The notes below the pieces were generated by a model, which saw nothing but the letters and a program-made list of their open reading frames with translations, was not told where the DNA came from and ran no database searches. Shown piece by piece: positions 1 through 5,165 of a stretch of DNA of 5,165 bases. Source of the stretch: Actinomycetes bacterium (lineage in GTDB: Bacteria > Actinomycetota > Thermoleophilia > Solirubrobacterales > 70-9); NCBI GenBank assembly GCA_023434465.1, contig JAEYSQ010000131.1, positions 1 to 5,165 of the forward strand, read 5' to 3'. Every line of letters begins with the position of its first letter. Positions within the stretch are counted from its first letter, which is position 1. Made by a program: the position numbers and the translations under genes.

Positions 1-176
1 ACGATCCCAAACGGGTCGCCGCGGTACTCACCGAGCTTGACGGGGCCGGCGTCGACGTGACCGAGTTCTCGCTCGGCCAGCCCAGCCTCGACGAGGTCTT
101 CCTTGCGCTGACCGGCCACCCGGCCGAAGAGCAGGGCGATCCAGCCGGTGAACCCGAAACGGAGGCGGTCCGATGA
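1..176 (+). CDS. ABC transporter ATP-binding protein, C-terminal end (DrrA-like, partial)
   Basis: This is the last 57 codons of an ATPase subunit whose start and catalytic core lie off the left edge. The reading frame begins at base 3 and stops with TGA at 174-176. The segment reading PSLDEVFLALTGH (about residues 27-39 of the fragment) is the typical C-terminal signature of DrrA/CcmA-type ATPases that energise ABC-2 exporters; Walker A, Walker B and the ABC signature would be upstream and cannot be seen. After it comes an acidic, Pro/Glu-rich tail ending in EAVR, as many actinobacterial members have. The stop codon overlaps the permease start codon (ATGA at 173-176), so the two genes are almost certainly co-transcribed and translationally coupled. 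Family assignment is firm from the tail motif plus the adjacent permease. The exported substrate cannot be inferred. Confidence 0.88.
   Translation, partial: DPKRVAAVLTELDGAGVDVTEFSLGQPSLDEVFLALTGHPAEEQGDPAGEPETEAVR
161..165 (+). promoter_or_regulatory. Ribosome binding site of the ABC permease
   Basis: GGAGG lies inside the last codons of the ATPase gene, seven bases before the ATG at 173. It fixes the permease start and supports coupled translation of the pair. Confidence 0.75.
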
Positions 177-1024
177 CCGTTACAGCTGAAGCGCCCGCCG
201 ACGAAGCGGTCGGCGTCCTCGATGACGAAAAGCTGCGCAGTGCGCTCGGCAATCGTGAGCGTCCGCCTTCTCCCGGCCCGGTCGCGGCGTCGCTGACCTT
301 CGGCTGGCGCGCGATGCTGAAGATCAAGCACGTCCCGGAACAGCTCTTCGACGTGACCATGTTCCCGATCATGTTCACGCTGCTGTTCACCTACCTGTTT
401 GGTGGCGCGCTCGAGGGGTCCCCGACCGAGTACATCCAGGTGCTCGCTCCGGGCATCCTGGTCCAGACGGTGGTCTTCATCACGATGTATGCCGGGATGG
501 GCCTGAACAACGACATCAAGAAGGGGGTCTTCGACCGTTTCCGCTCGCTGCCGATCTGGCGGCCCGCCCCGATGGTCGGCTTGCTGCTCGGTGACACGGT
601 CCGCTTCATCCTCGCTTCCACCGTGGTTCTTACCCTGAGCCTGATCATCGGCTTCCGGCCCGAAGGGGGAGTCCTCGGCATCGTCGCCGGGATCGCCCTG
701 ACCATCGTCTTCGCCTTCAGCGTGTCCTGGATCTGGACCCTGCTCGGGTTGGTCATGCGCACCCCGGAAGCCGTGTTGAACACGGCGATGACCGTGCTCT
801 TTCCGCTGATGTTCGCCTCGAACATCTTCGTCGACCCGGCGACCATGCCGAACTGGCTCGAGACCGTGGTCAACCTGAATCCGGTCACTCACCTGACCAG
901 CGCGGTCCGCGGACTGATGGGCGACGGGGCCGAAACGTCCGACCTGATCTGGGTCTTCGCCTCATCCGCAGCCCTGATCGCCATCTTCGCCCCCCTCACG
1001 ATGCGCCGCTATTCCCGTCTCTAA
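173..1024 (+). CDS. ABC-2 type transporter permease (DrrB-like)
   Basis: This 283-residue membrane subunit should pair with the upstream ATPase to form an ABC-2 exporter for lipids, glycoconjugates or hydrophobic drugs. About 45 mostly polar N-terminal residues are followed by roughly six hydrophobic segments (near 61-80, 90-110, 138-160, 168-192, 203-221 and 259-275). The cytoplasmic loop after the second segment carries the family motif GVFDRFRSLPI (about 118-128), and LNPVTHLTSAVRGL (about 235-248) precedes the last membrane span; both are typical of DrrB/ABC-2 permeases. Length matches the family. The ATG at 173 is supported by GGAGG at 161-165, seven bases upstream, and by the 4-base overlap with the ATPase stop. 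Resistance-type export is a family-level guess; the substrate is unknown. A long hairpin follows the stop codon after about 30 bases. Confidence 0.93.
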   Translation: MTVTAEAPADEAVGVLDDEKLRSALGNRERPPSPGPVAASLTFGWRAMLKIKHVPEQLFDVTMFPIMFTLLFTYLFGGALEGSPTEYIQVLAPGILVQTVVFITMYAGMGLNNDIKKGVFDRFRSLPIWRPAPMVGLLLGDTVRFILASTVVLTLSLIIGFRPEGGVLGIVAGIALTIVFAFSVSWIWTLLGLVMRTPEAVLNTAMTVLFPLMFASNIFVDPATMPNWLETVVNLNPVTHLTSAVRGLMGDGAETSDLIWVFASSAALIAIFAPLTMRRYSRL

Positions 1025-1054
1025 CCGACGCCTAGAAGGACAGGCTCATGATTC

Positions 1055-1097
1055 GAGATCCGGATTTTCGTTCCATATGAACGAAAATCCGGATCTC
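1055..1097. terminator. Perfect 19-bp hairpin between convergent genes (probable bidirectional terminator)
   Basis: The left arm GAGATCCGGATTTTCGTTC (1055-1073) and right arm (1079-1097) are exact reverse complements separated by the 5-base loop CATAT. The hairpin lies 30 bases after the plus-strand permease stop. On the minus strand it begins at the TetR stop codon (1096-1098) and shares two bases with it. A symmetrical stem between convergent genes is the usual arrangement for a shared terminator. No U-run follows the stem on either strand; the A/T-rich stretch is inside the stem next to the loop. It would therefore be an I-shaped terminator lacking a U-tract, a class predicted often in actinobacteria. 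The structure is seen directly; the function is inferred. Confidence 0.8.
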
Positions 1098-1770
1098 ACT
1101 GACTGCGCTGGGGGACTCCGAAAACGCGGGGGATGCTCGTTTCCAGAGCCGCGAGCGCCTCGGCACTTGCCATCCTTCCCTGGGCAACTTCCGCCGCAGC
1201 GGTGTGCACAAGTCCGAGATAGGCACTGGCCAGCCAGCCGGGTGAAGCTCCCCGGTCGAACTGACCCGAGCTCTGACCCCGCAGGGCGAGATCTTCAAGC
1301 CGGCTCAGAATCGGCCCGTGGAAGTTACGAACTGCCGCGCTGTCATTTCCCGCGAGCTGTTCACCGAGGACGTCGAGCACTCGGGCGTGGCCGGCGACGG
1401 CTCCCCACCAGGCCGGGATCAGCTTCGTCAACTGTGTGAGCGGGTCATCCCCGGGCGCCAGTGCTGCGTCGATCGCGGTGGTCGCGTGATCCAGAGCCCG
1501 CCCGGCGACCGCATCAAGCAGCGATTCCCGGGACGGAAAGTGGGCGTAGACGGTCTGCCGGGAAAGACCGCTCGCCCTGGCGATCTCGGCCATGCTCGCC
1601 TCCGGACGAGCGGAAAGCACTTCGACCGATGCGTCGAGAATGGTCTCGATGTTTCGAGTCGCGTCGGAGCGCTTTCCGCTTGTTCCGGTGGCTGAGGTCA
1701 ACTGGCGCAACGCTAGCAGTGGCTCCGCCCGGTCAGTGGGCGAATCCCCCGTGTGCGCCCTCGGCCACAT
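1096..1770 (-). CDS. TetR/AcrR family transcriptional regulator
   Basis: This 224-residue protein has a classic TetR N-terminal DNA-binding domain at about residues 38-90. Helix 1 is around RNIETILDASVEVL, and the helix-turn-helix runs through MAEIARASGLSRQTVYAHFPSRESLLDAV (about 60-88), with the signature SRQTVYAHF spanning the recognition helix. The remaining helical C-terminal part should bind a ligand and dimerise, and is too variable to name an effector. The gene is downstream of the DHA2 exporter and overlaps its end by 38 bases, so the two form one transcript. The ATG at 1770 is preceded by GAGG seven bases upstream. TTG codons 20-25 codons further in are alternative starts and would remove only the poorly conserved tail before the HTH. 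The likely targets are the paired palindromes in front of the exporter, giving autorepression relieved by a transported compound. The family is certain; the target and ligand are inferred. Confidence 0.94.
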   Translation of the reverse strand: MWPRAHTGDSPTDRAEPLLALRQLTSATGTSGKRSDATRNIETILDASVEVLSARPEASMAEIARASGLSRQTVYAHFPSRESLLDAVAGRALDHATTAIDAALAPGDDPLTQLTKLIPAWWGAVAGHARVLDVLGEQLAGNDSAAVRNFHGPILSRLEDLALRGQSSGQFDRGASPGWLASAYLGLVHTAAAEVAQGRMASAEALAALETSIPRVFGVPQRSQ

Positions 1771-3181
1771 CCGACCGCCTCAGGGCAACCACGGCGAGCA
1801 GAGCGGCCCCGAGCGAGATCAGCGCTGCGGCCGCGAACCCATCGGCGAGTCCGCCGGTCATGCTGGCCGGATCGAGCCCGGCGATACCGGCACCACCGGT
1901 CTCAATTCCGTTGACCGCAATGGTCGAGAGGACCGGAAGGATGAAGGCGACGCCGAGCTCATGGGAGGTGGAAACCAACCCGGACACCGAACCTGCCTCT
2001 TCCTGGTCGACCCCGGACATCGCCGTGATGTAGATGCCGGAGGCGGCGAGACCTAGGCCGACGTCGATGAACATCAGACCCGGCAGCACATCGGCCAGGT
2101 ACGAGCCGTCGGCGGAGATCCCGCTCAGGAGCCAGGCACCGATCGCTCCGAGCAGCATGCCACCGGCCAGGATCGGCTTGGCTCCCAAATGGGACACGAG
2201 CCGGCCGCCAAGGTGAGCGGCCACGATCAGCGCGATCGCGCCGGGAAGGAACTGGAGCCCGGTTTCCAGCGCCGAGTAGCCAAGTACCTGCTGGAGGTAG
2301 ATCGAGATGAAGAAGAAGGCCGAAAGGACGGTCCCCATCCCGGCGATCATCAAGACCAGCGCGGCCACCGTCGGGCGACGGCGGAAGGCCGCCAGGTTTA
2401 CCAGTGGTTCATCCTGCCGGGATTCGACGAGCGTAAACGCCGCAAGTCCAAGGGCGGCGATTCCGAGCAGCGCGACGGTCTGAGCCGAGAACCAGCCCGC
2501 GTCGGGTGCTTCGACCAGTCCGTAAATAAGCGCCACGAGGCTGCCGGTCGCAAGTAGACCGCCGGTCAGGTCCAGACGCCCCTTGGCACGGGTTTCGGTG
2601 TCTTTCGGGATGACGCGGGCAGCGCTGAATGCGACGGCAACTCCTACCGGTACGTTGATGAGGAAGATCGCTGGCCAGTTGAGCGTTTCACTCAAGATCC
2701 CGCCGACCAGAACTCCCACCGCACCTCCCGCGGCCGCAACCGCAGCCCAGGCCGCCAGCGCCTTGTGCCGCTGCGGGCCTTCCGGGTAGGCGGTTGTAAC
2801 CAGGGAAAGTGCGGCAGGGGAGAGCATGGCGGCGCCGATGCCCTGGAACACCCGGCCCGCCAGCAGCACGGTTGGCGAGTCAGCCAGCGAGGCGGCGGCC
2901 GATGCCACCGTGAACATGCCGAGTCCGATGAAAAACATCCGCCGTCGCCCGAACAGGTCGGCTGCCTTTCCGCCGAGCAGAAGCAGTCCGCCGAAAGCGA
3001 GCGTGTACGCGGTGATGACCCACTGAAGGTCACCGATCGCTAAGTTCAGATCCTGCTGGATCGAAGGCAGGGCCACGTTGACGACGCTGATGTCGAGGAT
3101 GACCATGAACTGCGCCGCGCAGAGGGTGATCAGAGCCTTGAAGGCATTCAATTTCCTGTGCTCCTGAGTCGAAGTGAACAT
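1733..3181 (-). CDS. DHA2 family MFS drug exporter (14 TM, EmrB/QacA type)
   Basis: This 482-residue proton-driven multidrug exporter of the inner membrane is of typical DHA2 length. Visible family motifs are LDISVVNVALPSIQQDL in the first membrane span (about residues 29-45), motif A GGKAADLFGRRR in the loop after span 2 (about 70-81), RVFQGIGAAML in span 4 (about 110-120), and antiporter motif C GGAVGVLVGG in span 5 (about 152-161), followed by WPAIFLINVPVG. About fourteen hydrophobic segments fit the family. The ATG at 3181 was chosen as start and has a weak AGG seven bases upstream. A TTG at 3151, preceded by AGGAG at nine bases, is a serious alternative that starts just before span 1; a TTG at 3196 is less likely because it lies in the operator. 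The gene follows HAD on the same strand but has its own probable promoter and two operators, and overlaps tetR downstream. Substrates are unknown. Confidence 0.94.
   Translation of the reverse strand: MFTSTQEHRKLNAFKALITLCAAQFMVILDISVVNVALPSIQQDLNLAIGDLQWVITAYTLAFGGLLLLGGKAADLFGRRRMFFIGLGMFTVASAAASLADSPTVLLAGRVFQGIGAAMLSPAALSLVTTAYPEGPQRHKALAAWAAVAAAGGAVGVLVGGILSETLNWPAIFLINVPVGVAVAFSAARVIPKDTETRAKGRLDLTGGLLATGSLVALIYGLVEAPDAGWFSAQTVALLGIAALGLAAFTLVESRQDEPLVNLAAFRRRPTVAALVLMIAGMGTVLSAFFFISIYLQQVLGYSALETGLQFLPGAIALIVAAHLGGRLVSHLGAKPILAGGMLLGAIGAWLLSGISADGSYLADVLPGLMFIDVGLGLAASGIYITAMSGVDQEEAGSVSGLVSTSHELGVAFILPVLSTIAVNGIETGGAGIAGLDPASMTGGLADGFAAAALISLGAALLAVVALRRSDVAEGAHGGFAH
3161..3165 (-). 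promoter_or_regulatory. Possible ribosome binding site for the alternative MFS start
   Basis: On the minus strand AGGAG lies nine bases before an in-frame TTG at 3151-3149. It is a better Shine-Dalgarno match than anything before the ATG at 3181, so the exporter may really start here with 472 residues, directly ahead of its first membrane span. Confidence 0.4.
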
Positions 3182-3196
3182 TGACAAGCCTGTCAA
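3181..3196. promoter_or_regulatory. Operator-like inverted repeat 1 (proposed TetR site)
   Basis: TTGACA-AGCC-TGTCAA is a perfect inverted repeat with 6-bp arms and a 4-bp spacer, ending at the first base of the proposed ATG of the exporter. It matches inverted repeat 2 at 14 of 16 positions, differing only in the two central spacer bases. A repeated palindrome before an operon that encodes a TetR protein is the expected form of its binding site. The repeats are directly seen; binding is inferred. Confidence 0.78.
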
Positions 3197-3224
3197 GGAT
3201 TACAAAACTTGACAAATCTGTCAA
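3197..3224 (-). promoter_or_regulatory. Candidate promoter of the MFS-tetR operon
   Basis: Read on the minus strand, TTGACA (3224-3219), which is one half of inverted repeat 2, is a perfect -35 hexamer. Possible -10 hexamers follow: TAATCC (3202-3197) at 16 bp spacing, or TGTAAT (3204-3199) at 14 bp. The -10 region would fill the gap between the two operators, so a repressor on either site would block RNA polymerase. The -10 matches are imperfect and the -35 match may just reflect the operator sequence, so this is a moderate-confidence call. Confidence 0.5.
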
Positions 3225-3228
3225 GTTT
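3205..3228. promoter_or_regulatory. Operator-like inverted repeat 2 (proposed TetR site)
   Basis: The arms AAACTTGACA (3205-3214) and TGTCAAGTTT (3219-3228) are perfectly complementary over 10 bp around the spacer AATC. The core 3209-3224 repeats the pattern of inverted repeat 1, with centres 28 bp apart. Its outer base is the last base of the HAD stop codon (3228-3230). It is the longer and more symmetrical site, so probably the stronger one. As RNA on the minus strand it could also fold as a 10-bp hairpin followed by a short U stretch just after HAD, so a terminator role is possible too. Confidence 0.82.
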
Positions 3229-3863
3229 CAACTCAAGAGGAGAGGAGCAAGGACTTCGTGGAGCTGCTCGGGGGCGATGGTCAGGTCGGCCGCATCGAGC
3301 TCGCCGGCGCGATGCGTGGTGGTCAGGGCCACGACGTGGCATCCAGCAGCTTTACCGGCTTCGATCCCCGCCGGAGCGTCTTCGATCACGACGCAGGTTG
3401 CCGGGTGCGCTTCGATGCGCTTGGCTGCCATCAGGTAGGGGTCAGGCGCCGGTTTGCCTGACTCGACATCCTGACCGTTGATCAGTACCTTCGGGTGGTC
3501 AAGACCGAGCACGCGAAGGTTGCTCAGTGCCGTCTCCTTGCGGGCAGAGGTCGCGACCGCGACCCTCTCGGGGTCGAGCGACCGGTAAAGATCACAAGTT
3601 GGCCGGATCGCGTTCTCGATCGTCGCCCGTTCGGCGATCGACCTTTCCAGCCGATCCGCTTCTCCCTCCGGGTCATCATCGAAGCCGAACTGGCGCACCA
3701 CCTCGATCGTCCTTCGCCCGTGGACGATCCCGAGCACTTCCTCCGGGTCGAATCCGTTGTCGATGGCCCAGCCGGAATACGCGTCGTGGACTGCGGCCGA
3801 GGAATCGATCAGCACCCCGTCCATGTCAAACAGGACGGTGGTGACTGAAGAAGGCAGATTCAT
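3228..3863 (-). CDS. HAD superfamily phosphatase (subfamily IA, sugar/polyol phosphatase-like)
   Basis: This 211-residue cytoplasmic hydrolase carries all four HAD motifs. Motif I is FDMDGVLIDSS (12-22), with nucleophile D13 and acid/base D15. Motif II is VAVATSARKE (101-110) with T105 or S106. Motif III is the lysine of SGKPAPDP (K137). Motif IV is VVIEDAPAGIEAG (158-170) with E161 and D162. The helical cap between motifs I and II contains IVHGRRTIEVVRQF (46-59), resembling the HG-RT cap motif of glycerol-phosphate and 2-deoxyglucose-6-phosphate phosphatases, so a small sugar or polyol phosphate is the likely substrate. Beta-phosphoglucomutase is a less likely alternative. The ATG at 3863 gives the normal short N-terminus before motif I; the frame stays open further upstream, but that part lies in sufD in another frame. 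No clear Shine-Dalgarno is visible. The stop codon touches the exporter operator. The exact substrate is unknown. Confidence 0.9.
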   Translation of the reverse strand: MNLPSSVTTVLFDMDGVLIDSSAAVHDAYSGWAIDNGFDPEEVLGIVHGRRTIEVVRQFGFDDDPEGEADRLERSIAERATIENAIRPTCDLYRSLDPERVAVATSARKETALSNLRVLGLDHPKVLINGQDVESGKPAPDPYLMAAKRIEAHPATCVVIEDAPAGIEAGKAAGCHVVALTTTHRAGELDAADLTIAPEQLHEVLAPLLLS

Positions 3864-3873
3864 CTCGCGAGAT
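3862..3873. repeat. 12-bp palindrome at the HAD start codon
   Basis: ATCTCGCGAGAT is a perfect palindrome covering most of the HAD start codon and the place where its ribosome binding site should be. It may be a small operator or a translation-hindering fold, or chance in GC-rich DNA. It directly abuts the hairpin at 3876-3904. Confidence 0.35.
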
Positions 3874-3875
3874 CC

Positions 3876-3904
3876 CGGTTTTCGTCTTATTCCGACGAAA
3901 ACCG
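3876..3904. terminator. Hairpin after sufD (probable terminator of the suf operon)
   Basis: The arms CGGTTTTCGTC (3876-3886) and GACGAAAACCG (3894-3904) pair over 11 bp around the 7-base loop TTATTCC. The hairpin lies 23 bases after the sufD stop on the minus strand and 12 bases before the HAD start. Like the hairpin at 1055-1097 it has TTTTCG/CGAAAA next to the loop, and no U-run follows the stem. Termination after sufD is the simplest reading. Because it is so close to the HAD start it could instead, or also, affect HAD expression as a leader structure. Confidence 0.65.
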
Positions 3905-3927
3905 CGCCTTCACCTATTCGATCCGCT

Positions 3928-5109
3928 CTAAAGGATCTCGGCCAGGCGGGTTTCGAGCCGCTCGGCGATCTCGTCCCGGACCGGACCCTCACCGAGTCGC
4001 TCGACCAGGGACTGAAGGAAGCCTTCGACCACCAGGCTGCGCGACGTCTCCTCGTCGAGGCCTCGTGATTCGAGGTAAAAGAGCTGGTCCTTATCGACCT
4101 GGGCGATCGCCGCAGCATGCGTGCAGGCAACCTGGTCAGCGAGGATCTCCAGGCCGGGAATCGCGTCCGCGTGCGCGTCGGTGGAAAGCAGCATGTTGCG
4201 GCATTCCTGGAATGCGTCGGTCTGCTGGGCACCCTCGTCGACCTTGATCATGCCGCGCCAGACGGCGGTCGCGTTGTCGGCCAGCACTCCGCGGAAAGCC
4301 AGGTCCGAAGTCGTGTGCTCGGCAGCGTGTTCCTGCAGCGTGTCGTAATCGATGTGCTGAGCATTGCCTCCGGCATAGCCGCCGGTGACCTTGGCTTCCG
4401 CGCCGGTGCCGGCCAGGTTGGTGGTCATTCTGACCTTGCCGCCGCGACCTCCGAAACCAAGGGTCGCCCAGTCGAGCGAACCGTCCCGGTCGACCTCGCC
4501 GCGCTGGGTGGAGAACAGCCAAGCACTCTCGGAAAGGTCCTGGGTCGAAACGTAGTGCAGGTTGGCGGCCGGGCCGACCACCAGTTCGACCACCGTGTTC
4601 AGCAAAGCGTCGGTTTCGTCGGACTCGGATCCGTGATGCTCCCAGACTTCGGCCTTGGCACCCTCTTCGAGCACGATCAGGGTCCGCCAGTTGACTGTCA
4701 CGCCTTCGGTGTCGAGCCTGAGGTCAACCTTGATCGCTTCGTCGGACTCGACGCCCTTCGGAACGTAGACCAGGACTCCGTCGTTCAGGTTCGCCTCGTT
4801 GCGGGCGACGAACGGGTCGTCGGTCGCTACCAGCGATCCGAGCCTCTCGGAAAGCAGGTCGGAGTGCTCGGCAAGTGCCTCGCCGAGCGGCAGGACGATG
4901 ACCTCGTCGGATCCGCCGCTGATCGTCACGTCAGCCGGGCCGTTTTCGTAGGCATCGAGGTCGAGCCGGGAGATGTCGGTGAATTCCCAGCCTTTGGTCT
5001 TCGCGTGGGGGAGCTCGATCGTCTCGACCTGTGTCGCACCCTTCTCACGCCGTTCGCTGAGCCAGGCCGGCTCCGTGATCGTCATTTCGGCGGAGGTCGA
5101 GCTAGCCAA
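3928..5109 (-). CDS. sufD: Fe-S cluster assembly protein SufD
   Basis: This 393-residue protein is a subunit of the SufBC2D scaffold, which builds iron-sulfur clusters in the cytosol with sulfur supplied by a SufS-type desulfurase. The N-terminus has the usual SufD helical lead-in with KTKGWEFTDISRLDL (about 37-51). The middle is the beta-helix rich region. The C-terminal part has the conserved SufB/SufD block RGMIKVDEGAQQTDAFQECR (about 285-304), then ADQVACTHAAAIAQVD (about 324-339) with C329 and H331, corresponding to the functionally important Cys/His pair of E. coli SufD, then YLESRGL and the helical tail ending AERLETRLAEIL. The TTG at 5109 is taken as start because GGAGGG lies five bases upstream; the ATG at 5085 has no such site. 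The start overlaps the end of sufB. No later suf gene follows, so sufD probably ends the operon. Confidence 0.95.
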   Translation of the reverse strand: MASSTSAEMTITEPAWLSERREKGATQVETIELPHAKTKGWEFTDISRLDLDAYENGPADVTISGGSDEVIVLPLGEALAEHSDLLSERLGSLVATDDPFVARNEANLNDGVLVYVPKGVESDEAIKVDLRLDTEGVTVNWRTLIVLEEGAKAEVWEHHGSESDETDALLNTVVELVVGPAANLHYVSTQDLSESAWLFSTQRGEVDRDGSLDWATLGFGGRGGKVRMTTNLAGTGAEAKVTGGYAGGNAQHIDYDTLQEHAAEHTTSDLAFRGVLADNATAVWRGMIKVDEGAQQTDAFQECRNMLLSTDAHADAIPGLEILADQVACTHAAAIAQVDKDQLFYLESRGLDEETSRSLVVEGFLQSLVERLGEGPVRDEIAERLETRLAEIL

Positions 5110-5165
5110 TTGAACCCTCCATCTGCAGTTCGATCAGTCGGTTCAGCTCGACCGCGTACTCCATC
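5102..5165 (-). CDS. sufB: Fe-S cluster assembly protein SufB, C-terminal end (partial)
   Basis: Only the last 20 codons are in the window, ending at the TAG at 5104-5102. They read MEYAVELNRLIELQ followed by MEGSIG, which is the nearly invariant C-terminus of SufB (usually ELNRLIELQMEGSVG). SufB is the scaffold subunit on which the nascent cluster forms, and partners SufD and the SufC ATPase. Its end overlaps the sufD TTG start by 8 bases in a different frame, so translation of the two is probably coupled, giving matched amounts of two subunits that form a heterodimer. The catalytic residues lie outside the window. Confidence 0.93.
   Translation of the reverse strand, partial: MEYAVELNRLIELQMEGSIG
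5115..5120 (-). promoter_or_regulatory. Ribosome binding site deciding the TTG start of sufD
   Basis: On the minus strand GGAGGG lies five bases before the TTG at 5109-5107, inside the codons for the Met-Glu-Gly near the SufB C-terminus. The ATG at 5085 is preceded by no purine-rich motif, so this site selects the TTG. Confidence 0.75.

Noticed and set aside
391..888. Open frame antisense to the ABC permease
   Set aside because: It is the complement of a well-supported membrane protein gene. Its product has no recognisable domain, and its length is explained by GC-rich codon bias.
1036..1080. Ten-codon micro-ORF (ATG at 1048) with an AAGGA seven bases upstream, running into the hairpin
   Set aside because: The Shine-Dalgarno spacing is good, but the peptide is dictated by the hairpin arm and there is no downstream gene on that strand for it to regulate. 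Probably chance.
1461..2056. Plus-strand open frames across the tetR/MFS junction
   Set aside because: They are shadow frames of two clear genes. Their composition is low-complexity Arg/Ser/Pro/Ala or Gly/Arg, with no motif.
3495..3848. Plus-strand open frame of 117 codons antisense to HAD
   Set aside because: It mirrors the HAD gene, whose four catalytic motifs are all on the minus strand. No family signature is visible.
3864..4232. N-terminal extension of the HAD reading frame by 123 codons
   Set aside because: It is a second frame of the sufD coding strand, rich in Arg/Ser/Thr with no domain, and runs through the intergenic hairpin. HAD motif I begins 12 residues after the ATG at 3863, which is the normal family layout.
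4136..4522. Second minus-strand frame inside sufD
   Set aside because: It is a frame-shifted reading of sufD, Arg/Gly/His rich, with no independent ribosome binding site or domain.
1..5165. CRISPR array, tRNA/rRNA, insertion sequence, phage or toxin-antitoxin system
   Set aside because: I found no spaced direct repeats, cloverleaf, transposase/integrase motif or small paired genes. All coding space is taken by housekeeping or transport genes.

Overview
The window is GC-rich, densely coded bacterial DNA. Third codon positions are mostly G or C, and TTG start codons appear to be in use. Gene content (a SUF iron-sulfur operon, a DrrAB-type ABC exporter, a DHA2 drug exporter with its own TetR repressor) suggests an actinomycete-like organism. 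A deep-branching class such as Thermoleophilia/Solirubrobacterales is plausible, but that placement is inferred from protein style and was not tested by a search.

Layout. On the plus strand at the left edge are the last 57 codons of a DrrA-type ABC ATPase (ending at 176). Its stop overlaps the start of a DrrB-type ABC-2 permease (173-1024). Everything else is on the minus strand, listed in transcription order from the right edge: the last 20 codons of sufB (5165-5102), sufD (5109-3928), a HAD phosphatase (3863-3228), a 14-TM DHA2 major facilitator (3181-1733) and a TetR regulator (1770-1096). The permease and the TetR gene converge on a perfect 19-bp hairpin at 1055-1097. A related hairpin at 3876-3904 separates sufD from the HAD gene.

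How the genes work together. sufB and sufD overlap and encode scaffold subunits of the Fe-S assembly complex; sufD looks like the last gene of that operon. The MFS and TetR genes overlap by 38 nt and form a self-contained, probably inducible export unit. The 50 bp in front of the MFS gene hold two near-identical inverted repeats of the form TTGACA-N4-TGTCAA, with a candidate promoter between and across them. That is what is expected if the TetR protein represses its own operon. The ABC pair is an independent exporter on the other strand. The HAD enzyme is probably a small sugar- or polyol-phosphate phosphatase with no evident functional link to its neighbours.

I see no CRISPR array, RNA gene, transposase, phage gene or clearly new multi-gene system. 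The most informative parts are the regulatory ones: the tandem operators, one of which touches the HAD stop codon, and the pair of related hairpins. No stretch longer than 300 bases lacks a gene.
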